Origin: Marinobacter salarius
Lineage (GTDB): Bacteria > Pseudomonadota > Gammaproteobacteria > Pseudomonadales > Oleiphilaceae
Direction of reading: 5' to 3'
Length of the DNA: 64,000 nucleotides
Assembly: GCF_032922745.1 (NCBI RefSeq)
Contig: NZ_CP136693.1
Span: 992,001 to 1,056,000 of the forward strand
The position numbers and the translations under genes are program-made. Every line of letters starts with the position of its first letter. The stretch's first letter is position 1. Below, piece by piece: positions 37,670 through 45,818 of this stretch. Below the pieces are notes generated by a model. The model did no database searches and was not told the origin of the DNA. It worked only from the letters and a program-made list of their open reading frames with translations.

Positions 37670-38494
37670 ATGTCTAGAGCAGATGCGATAATTGCAAACG
37701 GCTGGCTCCAGTGGGCTACTGTGGATGCCGAGGTCCTGCAGCAATACTGTGGTGACTTAGAACTGAAGGAAGAGTTTTATGTGCTAGCTACTCAATCTTG
37801 CGATCTTGCCCATGGTGATTTTAATAACGAACCTCATGCCGAGTTTATCGGGTTTTCCCTGATTTCTCAGGTTCGGCCAGAGTTATCGAAGGCCAGTAAC
37901 AGTAGAGCTTTAGATGTGGAGATGACCGTTTCCGCAGAAGTGAAATGTTTGGGTTTCCGCATGCGCGAGAGATTTTTCGTACGGCGAGAGCTGCTTGAGA
38001 ATTTTTCTCCTACGCATCCTTTTCATCTAAGCGGGAACGTGTGCACTCAGTTGACGACCTGGCTTGCGGCAAGATATTACCGCCCTTCGTTCTCAGATGA
38101 CTTTAATGATCACTGGAAGAAAGTGATTGGTAAGATCAAGGAGAAAGTTAAAAAGGCTTATGATCGATTTGGTGACGTTATCACTGGTGTTTTTCTTGGT
38201 GTAGCAGATGATAACGACGCTCAGGATTTTAGTGCGTCTTGGATCATCGTGTATAGTCAAGCGAGGCTGCCCGTTGGTCAAGGCGCTGACGACTTGATGG
38301 AGTTCTTTGAGTCTTGGGAAAGCATTTTGAGTAGTTATATGGATGATAATGGCTTTGATGGTGTTGTATCTATCCAATCGACCGCTGAGATTACTCTCAG
38401 TGAATTGGAGAATCATAAAAGAATTTTCTTGGATGATATGTGTTTTCGCGGTGATGGTGCTGGGGATGTTGAGCACCAAATGGATGGGCGCTAA
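37670..38494 (+). CDS. Unknown protein with TQSCDL motif, third gene of the cassette
   Basis: 274 residues. YVLATQSCDLAHGDFNNEPHAEFIGFSLIS near residues 38-67 holds a Cys-Asp pair in a conserved-looking motif; similar QxCD(I/L) motifs occur in proteins of unknown role beside restriction and other defence genes (from memory). The rest is an alpha/beta region with RERFFVRRELLENF and a long basic helix (KKVIGKIKEKVKKAYDRF). AT-rich like the two genes before it. It may be the effector of the cassette. Confidence 0.65.
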   Translation: MSRADAIIANGWLQWATVDAEVLQQYCGDLELKEEFYVLATQSCDLAHGDFNNEPHAEFIGFSLISQVRPELSKASNSRALDVEMTVSAEVKCLGFRMRERFFVRRELLENFSPTHPFHLSGNVCTQLTTWLAARYYRPSFSDDFNDHWKKVIGKIKEKVKKAYDRFGDVITGVFLGVADDNDAQDFSASWIIVYSQARLPVGQGADDLMEFFESWESILSSYMDDNGFDGVVSIQSTAEITLSELENHKRIFLDDMCFRGDGAGDVEHQMDGR

Positions 38495-38586
38495 AGACCA
38501 ATTCATATCAGTAGTAGCGGATGAGTGGACTTACTCTGATACGTGTGACCCACCTTAGCCTCAAACTGAGTCCGTCGAACTCGGGC

Positions 38587-38607
38587 CTGAACGTTCGCTT
38601 TGCGACC
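38587..38607 (+). repeat. 21-bp direct repeat, left copy
   Basis: CTGAACGTTCGCTTTGCGAC and one further C. A second copy at 39735-39755 differs at two positions and lies on the same strand. The pair flanks the zinc-finger gene and may mark an insertion boundary. Confidence 0.6.
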
Positions 38608-38729
38608 AGCGCTCAATTTATGGAATCAATCTCCGGCCACTTGATGGTGTCATGACCAAAGGGAAATACCCGGCGGCCAAAACTCTTTACCTATGTCACC
38701 GTAAACTGGCCGCAAGTAGTCGGCCTCAG

Positions 38730-39458
38730 CTAATGCCCGAGTTCGATGTGCACTTTCCTCATGTGTCTCCGTAATTTCTTTTTGGACACCTTACAGCCGC
38801 AAACGCTGCACTTTACCATCTCGCGTTTCTTCAGTTTTTTCTGATCAGTTTTTTTAAGAGGCTGTATCTTGGGGGGTGGTATTTTGTATCCAAATTTATC
38901 GGCATCGTAGAGCCAAAAGAGATAATCCGGCTCATAGAAGGGCCAGATGGTGTCTTTTGCTCTGTCGAGCACGCATAGCTTTCCCAAGAGAAATCCGGCG
39001 TTGTTTTTGACTCGAACCTCGGTGGATTCGAGTTCGGCAGATTCCAAGACGATGTCTGTATAGTTTCGATTCGCCTCTACACACGTTCTTTTGACAATAC
39101 CAATCTCTAGATTGCTGCCTTCAGCAAGCTCCAGTGATGTCTTATCGGTAACCAATGCTGGACCATCGAATTCTGACGTTTTATCTTCCGGATAAAAGCA
39201 ACCGTGCTTGTACCAAGGCCATCCCAGCGGAGGGTCTAGCCAGACACTGCCGCCGTTGTGACGAATAAAGAAAACCTCATCTCCGCACTCTGGACATTTT
39301 GTGCTAAAGCAAGTGCTCTCGGTTGCGGTGTTGTATCCAGAGAAATCATTTACGCTAGAGCTGGAGCCGATACAGCCTCCGTCAAAATGCATCGGAATGC
39401 ATCTGCCATTAGCGTATCTAAATTCAACTGGATTACCGCACTTGCTACAGATACTCAT
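38730..39458 (-). CDS. Zinc-finger protein of unknown function
   Basis: 242 residues. Three Cys clusters are visible: CSKCGNPVEF at the start, KCPECGDEVFF about residue 54, and a C-terminal CSVCGCKVSKKKLRRHMRKVH which has the Cys2-His2 layout of a C2H2 finger, rare in bacteria. Between them is a WLDPPLGWPWYKHGCF stretch. It may bind nucleic acid through the basic C-terminal finger. It sits alone, opposed to the cassette, and is less GC-rich than the core genes. Confidence 0.7.
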   Translation of the reverse strand: MSICSKCGNPVEFRYANGRCIPMHFDGGCIGSSSSVNDFSGYNTATESTCFSTKCPECGDEVFFIRHNGGSVWLDPPLGWPWYKHGCFYPEDKTSEFDGPALVTDKTSLELAEGSNLEIGIVKRTCVEANRNYTDIVLESAELESTEVRVKNNAGFLLGKLCVLDRAKDTIWPFYEPDYLFWLYDADKFGYKIPPPKIQPLKKTDQKKLKKREMVKCSVCGCKVSKKKLRRHMRKVHIELGH

Positions 39459-39901
39459 TGCGGGCCCTAAGCACAGATTTGAGGTGTCTTCGAGAAATTT
39501 GATGCAATTTCTGCGTGTTGTACCAGCACGTTAGCAGTGATCTCAAATAGATTCGAAAAATTGATTCGCTGATTACAGTGAAGTGGGAAGTAAGTTTCGA
39601 ATATTTTGAGAGTTACCCGTGGAGGTGATCTTCCATGGCCAAGAGGGCGATAAGGGCTCAAAAGAGCTGAGGCGGTATTTAGCGGACTTACCCTGCTATG
39701 AATGGAACTCAAAAGCTGAAGATGGAGATCGGATCTGAATGTCCGCTTTGCGACCGTAGCTTCAGTTCCGTATCTTGGCCAATCAAACTTTGGAACGCCG
39801 CATTCAGTTTCGTGTGACCTACGAAGCTGAGGAGTAACCGCAGGATTAGGTCCATCAGATGGGCGCAGGTTACTCCTTGGTATCTCTATGGACTGAACGC
39901 G
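39459..39901. other. Intergenic stretch at the right edge of the island
   Basis: No gene supported. It holds the right copy of the 21-bp direct repeat (39735-39755). An 81-codon minus-strand frame (39467-39712) lacks a clear ribosome site and any recognisable domain. Composition is intermediate between island and core. Confidence 0.6.
39735..39755 (+). repeat. 21-bp direct repeat, right copy
   Basis: CTGAATGTCCGCTTTGCGAC and one further C, 19/21 identical to the copy at 38587. Confidence 0.6.
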
Positions 39902-40783
39902 TCAACTATTCACCGGCTGAGGCTGCAATACCCGGCGACTCCGATGACGTGAACGCAACCCCACCATGATAAGTGGCACCACAATCATGGCACTGCCCAC
40001 GGCGAACCAAAGGTCGGGCATTTCATTGAAACCTATCCATCCAATTAGTACCGCCCAGATCAGGCCGGTGTATTCGGCGCTGGTCACCTGGTTGGCATCC
40101 ACCTGCTGGTAGGCCAGCAACACGGTGATGTTGTAGCCCAGAATAAACAGGGCAGATCCCAGGGCGCTGATGAGTATGGAGCTGTCCCAGGCGGCGCCTT
40201 CCCATAAGGCCAGTGCGCCGGCAGCCGGGATGATCAGCGCGTAATTCAGGAACAGCTTGTGAACGGTGGACTGCTGCTTCGGCAGTTTACGCACCATTAC
40301 AGCGTTGATGGCCAGTGCAAAGGCGGAGGCCAGTGCGGCGATGGCCGCCCAGTTGAATTCTACTGGCCGCAGGATAACGACGATGCCGCCAAATCCGCTG
40401 AAGACGGCAAAGACGCTCAGCGGGGTCAGCTTTTCCCGGAACAGCATGACGGACAGCACCATGACCAGGATGGGAGCTGCGTAGAACACGGCGTTGGCGG
40501 TGGCCAGCGGCAGATTGCCGAGGGCAACAACCATGCACAGGATGCCAGCCAGGTGTATGTGGGCCCGCACGGCGTGGACCTTGATACCGGAAAACAGGTG
40601 TTTCCGGTTGAGTTGGCCGGCCAGGGGCAGTAGCAGCAACAGGGTGATGACGCAGCGCAGGAAGGCAAACTGGAATACGGGGGCGCCGGGTTCCAGCAGT
40701 TTGATGAACACATCGCTGATCAATGCCATGGCGTTGCCGATCACCAGCAGAAGGATTGCACTGTTTACGGTTTTGCCTGACAT
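39902..40783 (-). CDS. DMT family (EamA) transporter
   Basis: 293 residues from the ATG at 40783 (MSGKTVNSAILLLVIGNAMA). The frame continues upstream into the hairpin element, giving a false N-terminus, so the later ATG is preferred. Ten membrane segments in two EamA repeats are visible, with AFLRCVITLLLLLP in the first and a late VTSAEYTGLIWAVLIGWIGF in the second. Substrate unknown; relatives export amino acids and metabolites. It is divergent from a LysR regulator. Confidence 0.9.
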   Translation of the reverse strand: MSGKTVNSAILLLVIGNAMALISDVFIKLLEPGAPVFQFAFLRCVITLLLLLPLAGQLNRKHLFSGIKVHAVRAHIHLAGILCMVVALGNLPLATANAVFYAAPILVMVLSVMLFREKLTPLSVFAVFSGFGGIVVILRPVEFNWAAIAALASAFALAINAVMVRKLPKQQSTVHKLFLNYALIIPAAGALALWEGAAWDSSILISALGSALFILGYNITVLLAYQQVDANQVTSAEYTGLIWAVLIGWIGFNEMPDLWFAVGSAMIVVPLIMVGLRSRHRSRRVLQPQPVNS

Positions 40784-40824
40784 GATTTCGGCTCCTCTTG
40801 GTTGTGCTCCGACATCGGAGTTGT

Positions 40825-40935
40825 AGCCCTGCACACCACCCTTTCCAAAACACGCTCCTTCGGCACATCCATGTGACGCTTGGACTCCGCCATCCATGGC
40901 TCCGTACAGTTTTGGAAAGGGTGGTGTGCAGGGCT
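40825..40935 (-). repeat. Dispersed hairpin element, copy 4
   Basis: Arms 40825-40851 and 40909-40935 form a perfect 27-bp inverted repeat ending AAAAC/GTTTT; core 57 nt. It lies in the divergent gap, 41 nt before the transporter start and 85 nt before the LysR start. Confidence 0.95.
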
Positions 40936-41020
40936 CCCTGAATCTTGTGGTGGTGAGTCTAGTGGTGTATTACTATCCGATAAAATGATCTTTAATCACT
41001 TATCATTAGAAATTTAGATA

Positions 41021-41968
41021 ATGAAGCTTCCACCTCTCAAAGCCCTACCCGTCTTCGAAGCCGTTGCCCGGCTGAACAGCTTTTCGCTGGCGGCGGAGGA
41101 GCTGGCGGTCAGTCAGAGTGCGGTCAGTCACCAGATCAAGCAGTTGGAAACTTATCTCGGTGAGAAACTGTTCTGGCGCAGTGGCCGCACTCTGACGTTG
41201 ACCGACGAAGGCCGGCAGTATCTGGATGGCGTGGGGTCGGCGTTGTTGCAGATTGAACGGGTGAGTGAGCAGTTGCTGGGCCATGAGGAGTCGCGGTTAC
41301 GGTTGTCGGTGTTCAGTTCATTTGCGGTGCGCTGGCTGGTGCCGCGGTTGCCGGATTTGCAGCGGGAGTATCCGCAACTGGATCTTTCCCTGGAGATGAG
41401 CAGTGAGAACCCGGTGCTGTCCGACCGGGTGGCGGACTGTTTTATCACTATCAAGCCGTCTTCCGCGGCATTCAGTTATGAGTTGCTGTATACCGAGCGG
41501 CTGTTTCCGGTGTGCAGCCAGGATTACTGGCAGCGCATCCGTCGGGAACTGGGGCGGGATTCAGAGGTTGAGGGAAGGGATGAGCCAGAGTTGTCGCCAG
41601 AGGAGGTGTCACGGTTTCCTTTGCTTTCTACCCACAGCATTTTCGACAAGGCCGCCGGTGACTGGGAGGCCTGGTATCGGGCGGTGGATCAGAAGATTCC
41701 CGGTACGGCGCGGATACAGCACTTCAGCCACATGTTGCTGGCTCTGGAGGCGGCCCGTTTTCATCAGGGCATCGCACTGACCAACGATTACATGCTGAGC
41801 ACACGGCAGGATTCCGGCGATTTTGTCCGTTTGCCCAGTCACTCGGTGATGACGGGCGACAAGTTCTATTTCGCCTGGAAAACCAGCCGTCGGCGGGAGC
41901 GTGGGCTGCAGGTGTTGCGTCGCTGGCTGGTGGATGAGGCTATCCGAGGCGGCTTGCGGGGCGAGTAA
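41021..41968 (+). CDS. LysR family regulator, GcvA-like
   Basis: 315 residues. PLKALPVFEAVARLNSFSLA and AEELAVSQSAVSHQIKQLE form the winged HTH in the GcvA/AmpR style. The C-terminal part is a periplasmic-binding-type effector domain with LFPVCSQDYWQRI. It is divergent from the DMT transporter, which is its likely target, and converges on livM. Confidence 0.92.
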   Translation: MKLPPLKALPVFEAVARLNSFSLAAEELAVSQSAVSHQIKQLETYLGEKLFWRSGRTLTLTDEGRQYLDGVGSALLQIERVSEQLLGHEESRLRLSVFSSFAVRWLVPRLPDLQREYPQLDLSLEMSSENPVLSDRVADCFITIKPSSAAFSYELLYTERLFPVCSQDYWQRIRRELGRDSEVEGRDEPELSPEEVSRFPLLSTHSIFDKAAGDWEAWYRAVDQKIPGTARIQHFSHMLLALEAARFHQGIALTNDYMLSTRQDSGDFVRLPSHSVMTGDKFYFAWKTSRRRERGLQVLRRWLVDEAIRGGLRGE

Positions 41969-41982
41969 CAAGCCCCGGCGGC

Positions 41983-42909
41983 CTATTTATCCGCTTTTTT
42001 CTTCAGCAGCCGATGCTGTATTTCACCGACGATACCGCGGCGGAATACCATCACGCAGACGACGAACACAGTCCCCAGGATCACTTGCACCCAGGAGCCG
42101 AATGCCGACAGTTCATGGCTCAGGGCGCCGACGGTAATCGCGCCCAGTACTGGCCCGAAGATGGTGCCAAGGCCTCCCACCAGTGTCATCAGGATGACTT
42201 CCCCGGAGGTTTGCCAATGCGCATTGGTCAGTGCGGCAAACTGGAATATCACGGCTTTTGTGGCACCGGCGGTTCCGGCGAGTGTGGCGGAAATGATAAA
42301 CGCCAGTAGCTTGAAATGGTCGACGTCGTAACCGAGCGAGAGTGCTCTGGATTCGTTTTCCCGGATGGCCTGGAGGACCTCGCCAAAGGGGGAGTTGATG
42401 GTTCGGTGGATAATGGCGAAACCAATCATGAATACCGCAAACACAAAGTAGTACATGGCGATTTCGTTGTTGAGGCTGATGAAGCCGAAGAGTTCGCCAC
42501 GGGGAATGCCCTGGAGACCGTTTTCACCTCCGGTGAACGGCATCTGAAGCGCCAGAAAGTAGATGATCTGCGCCAGCGCCAGGGTCACCATGGCAAAGTA
42601 GATGCCCTGTCGGCGGATGGCGAGGAAGCCGAATATCGTGCCGAGAATCAACGCAAACCCGGTGCCGGCAAGAATGCCGAATATCGGCCCGAATCCCCAT
42701 TCTTTGGTGACATAGCCGGTAATGTACGCGGCACCGCCGAAGAAGGCGGCGTGCCCGAACGACAACAGACCAGCGTAGCCGAGCAGCAGGTTGAAGGCGC
42801 AGGCGAAGAGCGCGAAGCACAGAAGGTCCATCACAAAGACCGGGTAGGCATAGAAGGGCGCGCCAAGGCCGGCGACCAGCATGATGATAAACAGAACGCG
42901 GTTGATCAT
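41983..42909 (-). CDS. livM: Branched-chain amino acid ABC transporter permease LivM
   Basis: 308 residues with about ten membrane segments. LNLLLGYAGLLSFGHAAFFG and RTINSPFGEVLQAIRENESR are the LivM coupling region. It is the last gene of a five-gene liv operon. Importers of this family take branched-chain amino acids, urea, or other amides; the binding protein suggests no particular one. Confidence 0.93.
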   Translation of the reverse strand: MINRVLFIIMLVAGLGAPFYAYPVFVMDLLCFALFACAFNLLLGYAGLLSFGHAAFFGGAAYITGYVTKEWGFGPIFGILAGTGFALILGTIFGFLAIRRQGIYFAMVTLALAQIIYFLALQMPFTGGENGLQGIPRGELFGFISLNNEIAMYYFVFAVFMIGFAIIHRTINSPFGEVLQAIRENESRALSLGYDVDHFKLLAFIISATLAGTAGATKAVIFQFAALTNAHWQTSGEVILMTLVGGLGTIFGPVLGAITVGALSHELSAFGSWVQVILGTVFVVCVMVFRRGIVGEIQHRLLKKKADK

Positions 42910-42913
42910 GGCC

Positions 42914-43810
42914 TTACTTCTCCTTACCGAATAAGCCCGCAGGGCGGAACAGCAGCACCAGCACCATCAGGAAGAAGATCACGGTGCTGGCCGCTGGCGG
43001 GTAGAACACTTTGGTAAGGCCCTCAATCAAGCCCAGCGCAAGCCCGGATAGAATGGCGCCCATAATCGAGCCCATGCCGCCGATCACCACCACGGCAAAC
43101 ACGACGATGATCAGATCCGCCCCCATTAACGGGCTGACCGAATAGATCGGCGCGGCCAGTACACCTGCCAGGCCGGCTAGGCCGGCCCCGAAGGCGAAGG
43201 TGAGGGTGATCATCAGTGGCACATTCAGGCCAAACGCCTGGGTCAGGTCCGGGTTCTCGACACCGGCGCGCAGCCGTGAACCCAGTTTGGTGTGTTCGAT
43301 GACGTACCAGGTGGCAAAACAGACCACCAGGGAGAAAATGATGGCGAACAGTCGGTAGGTCGGGAAGTACATGAACCCGAGGTTTACCACGCCACTGAGA
43401 CTTTCCGGTTGCCCCGGATAGGGTGTGCCGGAAACGTTGAAGTAGTTGGCAAACAGGCCCTGCAGGATCAGCGTGATACCGAACGTCAGCAGCAGGCCAT
43501 AGATGTGGTCAAGGTCATAGAGACGCTTGAGCATGAAGCGTTCAATGGTCACACCCAGAATACCGACGATCAGGGGCGCCACCAGCAGTGACGCCCAGAA
43601 TCCGATCTGAAGGCTGATACCGAACCACTGCTCCAGCAGAGAGTAGCCAATCAGTGCGATAAAGGCACCCAGCATGTACATGGCACCGTGGGCAAAGTTG
43701 ATGATATTCAGCAGCCCGAATATCACCGCGAGCCCGAGGCTCAACATGGCGTAAAACACACCCACATTCAGCCCAAGCAGCGCCTGGGCCAGTATGACCT
43801 GCATCGACAC
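42914..43810 (-). CDS. livH: Branched-chain amino acid ABC transporter permease LivH
   Basis: 298 residues. ALLGLNVGVFYAMLSLGLAV, NIINFAHGAMYMLGAFIA and RAGVENPDLTQAFGLNVPLM are LivH signatures. It ends 4 nt before livM. It pairs with LivM in the membrane. Confidence 0.94.
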   Translation of the reverse strand: MSMQVILAQALLGLNVGVFYAMLSLGLAVIFGLLNIINFAHGAMYMLGAFIALIGYSLLEQWFGISLQIGFWASLLVAPLIVGILGVTIERFMLKRLYDLDHIYGLLLTFGITLILQGLFANYFNVSGTPYPGQPESLSGVVNLGFMYFPTYRLFAIIFSLVVCFATWYVIEHTKLGSRLRAGVENPDLTQAFGLNVPLMITLTFAFGAGLAGLAGVLAAPIYSVSPLMGADLIIVVFAVVVIGGMGSIMGAILSGLALGLIEGLTKVFYPPAASTVIFFLMVLVLLFRPAGLFGKEK

Positions 43811-43849
43811 GTTGGCTATCTCCCCTGAAGCAGTGGTTAATCGGCGTGG

Positions 43850-45067
43850 TTAGTTAACCAGCGAACACTTGGTGTCTTCCAGCGAGATATAGGCCTGATC
43901 CGCAGGGATCTTCGAGACTACCCGCAGCAGGTCCCATTCCTCACTGGCTTCGTCCGGCTTCTTCACTTCCACCAGATACATGTCGTGGAGCATGGAGCCG
44001 TTGGGCAGAATCTTGCCCCCTTTCACGAACATGTCGTTAAGGGTCATGTCGCCCAGTTCGGCACGAACGGTATCGCTGTCGTCAGAACCGGTGGCTTTGA
44101 CTGCTTTCAGGTAATTGGTGACCGCCGAGTAAACGCCGGCATGAACCATGGTGGGCATGGCGTTGTGGCGTTCATAGAAGCGGCGGGACCAGGCTTCGGT
44201 CTCGTCGTTCTGGTTCCACACGAAGGCGGTGGTGAACTGCAGGCCCTGGGCAATGTCCAGCCCCATGCTGTGGACGTCGGTGATGAATACCAGCATGCCG
44301 GCCAGTTTCTGTCCGCCCTGTACGATGCGGAATTGGTTGGCCTGTTTGATGGCGTTCACCGTGTCCTGGCCGGCATTGGCCAGGCCAATGACATCGGCTC
44401 CGGAAGACTGGGCCTGGAGCAGGTAGGAGGAGAAATCGTTGGTGGACAGTGGCGCATTGACGTTACCGACCACCTCGCCACCGAGACTTTCCACCACGGC
44501 GCCGGTGTTGTCCCGCAAAGAGTGGCCGAAGGCGTAATCGGCGGTAATGAAGAACCAGCTTTCACCGCCGTTCTTGACCATCGCCGTAGCAGTACCAACC
44601 GGCAACGCGTGGGTGTCGTAGACGTAGTGAATACCGTAAGGCGTGCACTGTTCTTCTGTCAGTGCTGTGGTGCCGGCGCCGGTGTTCATGGTGATGATTT
44701 TCTTGTCGTTGGCCAGGCCCTGAACGGACAAGGCAACGGAGGAGTTGTCGAGGGCGGTGATCATGTCCACCTCTTCCGCATCGATCCATTCCCGGGCGGT
44801 ACTGGCGCCGATATCCGGCTTGTTTTGGTGATCCGCGGAAATGATCTCAATGGGTTTGCCCATCACCGAACCGCCAAAATCCTCGACCGCCATTTTGGCG
44901 GCAGTCACCGCGCCCGGCCCTTCGAGGGCCTTGTAAACGCCGGACATGTCACTGAGGACACCGATTTTTACTTTGCCGTCGGTCAATTCGGCCGCTGCCG
45001 TGAGGGGCATTGCCAGGGTAGCCGCTGCCACGGCGCCTGCCAGTCCAGATTTCCAGTGCTTGAACAT
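43850..45067 (-). CDS. ABC transporter substrate-binding protein, Leu/Ile/Val or amide type
   Basis: 405 residues from the ATG at 45067, which has AGGAAT upstream; a longer frame to 45106 overlaps livF. A signal peptide (MFKHWKSGLAGAVAAATLAM, cut after AAA) precedes a type I periplasmic-binding fold: KVKIGVLSDMSGVYKALEGP and VDMITALDNSSVALSVQGLA. Family members carry Leu/Ile/Val, urea, amides or aromatic acids. Confidence 0.9.
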   Translation of the reverse strand: MFKHWKSGLAGAVAAATLAMPLTAAAELTDGKVKIGVLSDMSGVYKALEGPGAVTAAKMAVEDFGGSVMGKPIEIISADHQNKPDIGASTAREWIDAEEVDMITALDNSSVALSVQGLANDKKIITMNTGAGTTALTEEQCTPYGIHYVYDTHALPVGTATAMVKNGGESWFFITADYAFGHSLRDNTGAVVESLGGEVVGNVNAPLSTNDFSSYLLQAQSSGADVIGLANAGQDTVNAIKQANQFRIVQGGQKLAGMLVFITDVHSMGLDIAQGLQFTTAFVWNQNDETEAWSRRFYERHNAMPTMVHAGVYSAVTNYLKAVKATGSDDSDTVRAELGDMTLNDMFVKGGKILPNGSMLHDMYLVEVKKPDEASEEWDLLRVVSKIPADQAYISLEDTKCSLVN

Positions 45068-45098
45068 GGTGGGATTCCTTTTGTTATTAGATTCGGGT

Positions 45099-45818
45099 TC
45101 AGACACTCAGGTGCCTGTTCAACTGCTCTTTCTTGGCCTCGAGATCGGCCGCTTCTATCTGCTCAACCACTCGTCCGTGCTCAATCACATAGTGTCGGTC
45201 GGCCAGCGGAGCGGCAAAGCGGAAGTTCTGCTCAACCAGAATGATGGTGAATCCCCGGTCACGCAGTTTGCGGATGACATCATCCAGGGATTTGAGGATA
45301 ACCGGCGCAAGCCCTTCGGTGATCTCGTCCAGTAACAGGAGATTGGCGCCGGTACGAAGGATGCGGGCAATGGCCAGCATCTGTTGCTCGCCCCCGGAGA
45401 GCTTGGAGCCCTGGCTTTTGCGGCGCTCTTCAAGATTCGGGAACATTTTGTAGATCTCGTCCGCGGACATCCCGCCATCGGCCACCACGGGGGGCAGCTC
45501 GAGGTTCTCGTCCACGTTGAGAGACGCAAAAATCCCCCGCTCCTCGGGGCAATACCCCAGCTTGCCAACGTGGGCAATGCGGTGGGTGGGCATGTTGATG
45601 ATTTCGGTGCCGTGGATCTTGATGGAGCCGGTGCGTTTGCTGACCAGCCCCAGAATCGACTTGAGCGTGGTCGTGCGTCCGGACCCGTTGCGGCCAAGCA
45701 GGGTAATCACCTCGCCTTCCCGCAGAGTCAGATCGAGGCCATGGAGAATGTGGGATTCGCCGTACCAGGCGTGAAGATTCTCGATTTTGAGCATTTCCGG
45801 GCGTTGATCAGGCTGCAT
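45099..45818 (-). CDS. livF: Branched-chain amino acid ABC transporter ATPase LivF
   Basis: 239 residues. Walker A is LLGRNGSGRTTTLKS (R where most have K in GKT), the signature is KLSGGEQQMLAIARIL, and Walker B is LLLLDEITEGLAP. The start overlaps the end of livG by 11 nt; a start at MLKIENLHAWYG eight codons later would remove the overlap. The GRT in Walker A is unusual and worth checking. Confidence 0.92.
   Translation of the reverse strand: MQPDQRPEMLKIENLHAWYGESHILHGLDLTLREGEVITLLGRNGSGRTTTLKSILGLVSKRTGSIKIHGTEIINMPTHRIAHVGKLGYCPEERGIFASLNVDENLELPPVVADGGMSADEIYKMFPNLEERRKSQGSKLSGGEQQMLAIARILRTGANLLLLDEITEGLAPVILKSLDDVIRKLRDRGFTIILVEQNFRFAAPLADRHYVIEHGRVVEQIEAADLEAKKEQLNRHLSV

Noticed and set aside
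39467..39712. 81-codon minus-strand frame
   Set aside because: No ribosome site, no domain, and composition typical of non-coding sequence.
40784..40897. N-terminal extension of the DMT transporter (MDGGVQASHG...)
   Set aside because: Encoded by the hairpin element core; similar peptides appear at other element copies, so it is an artefact of the repeat.
43985..45244. Long plus-strand frame over the substrate-binding protein gene
   Set aside because: Antisense to a gene with signal peptide and clear fold; no recognisable domain.
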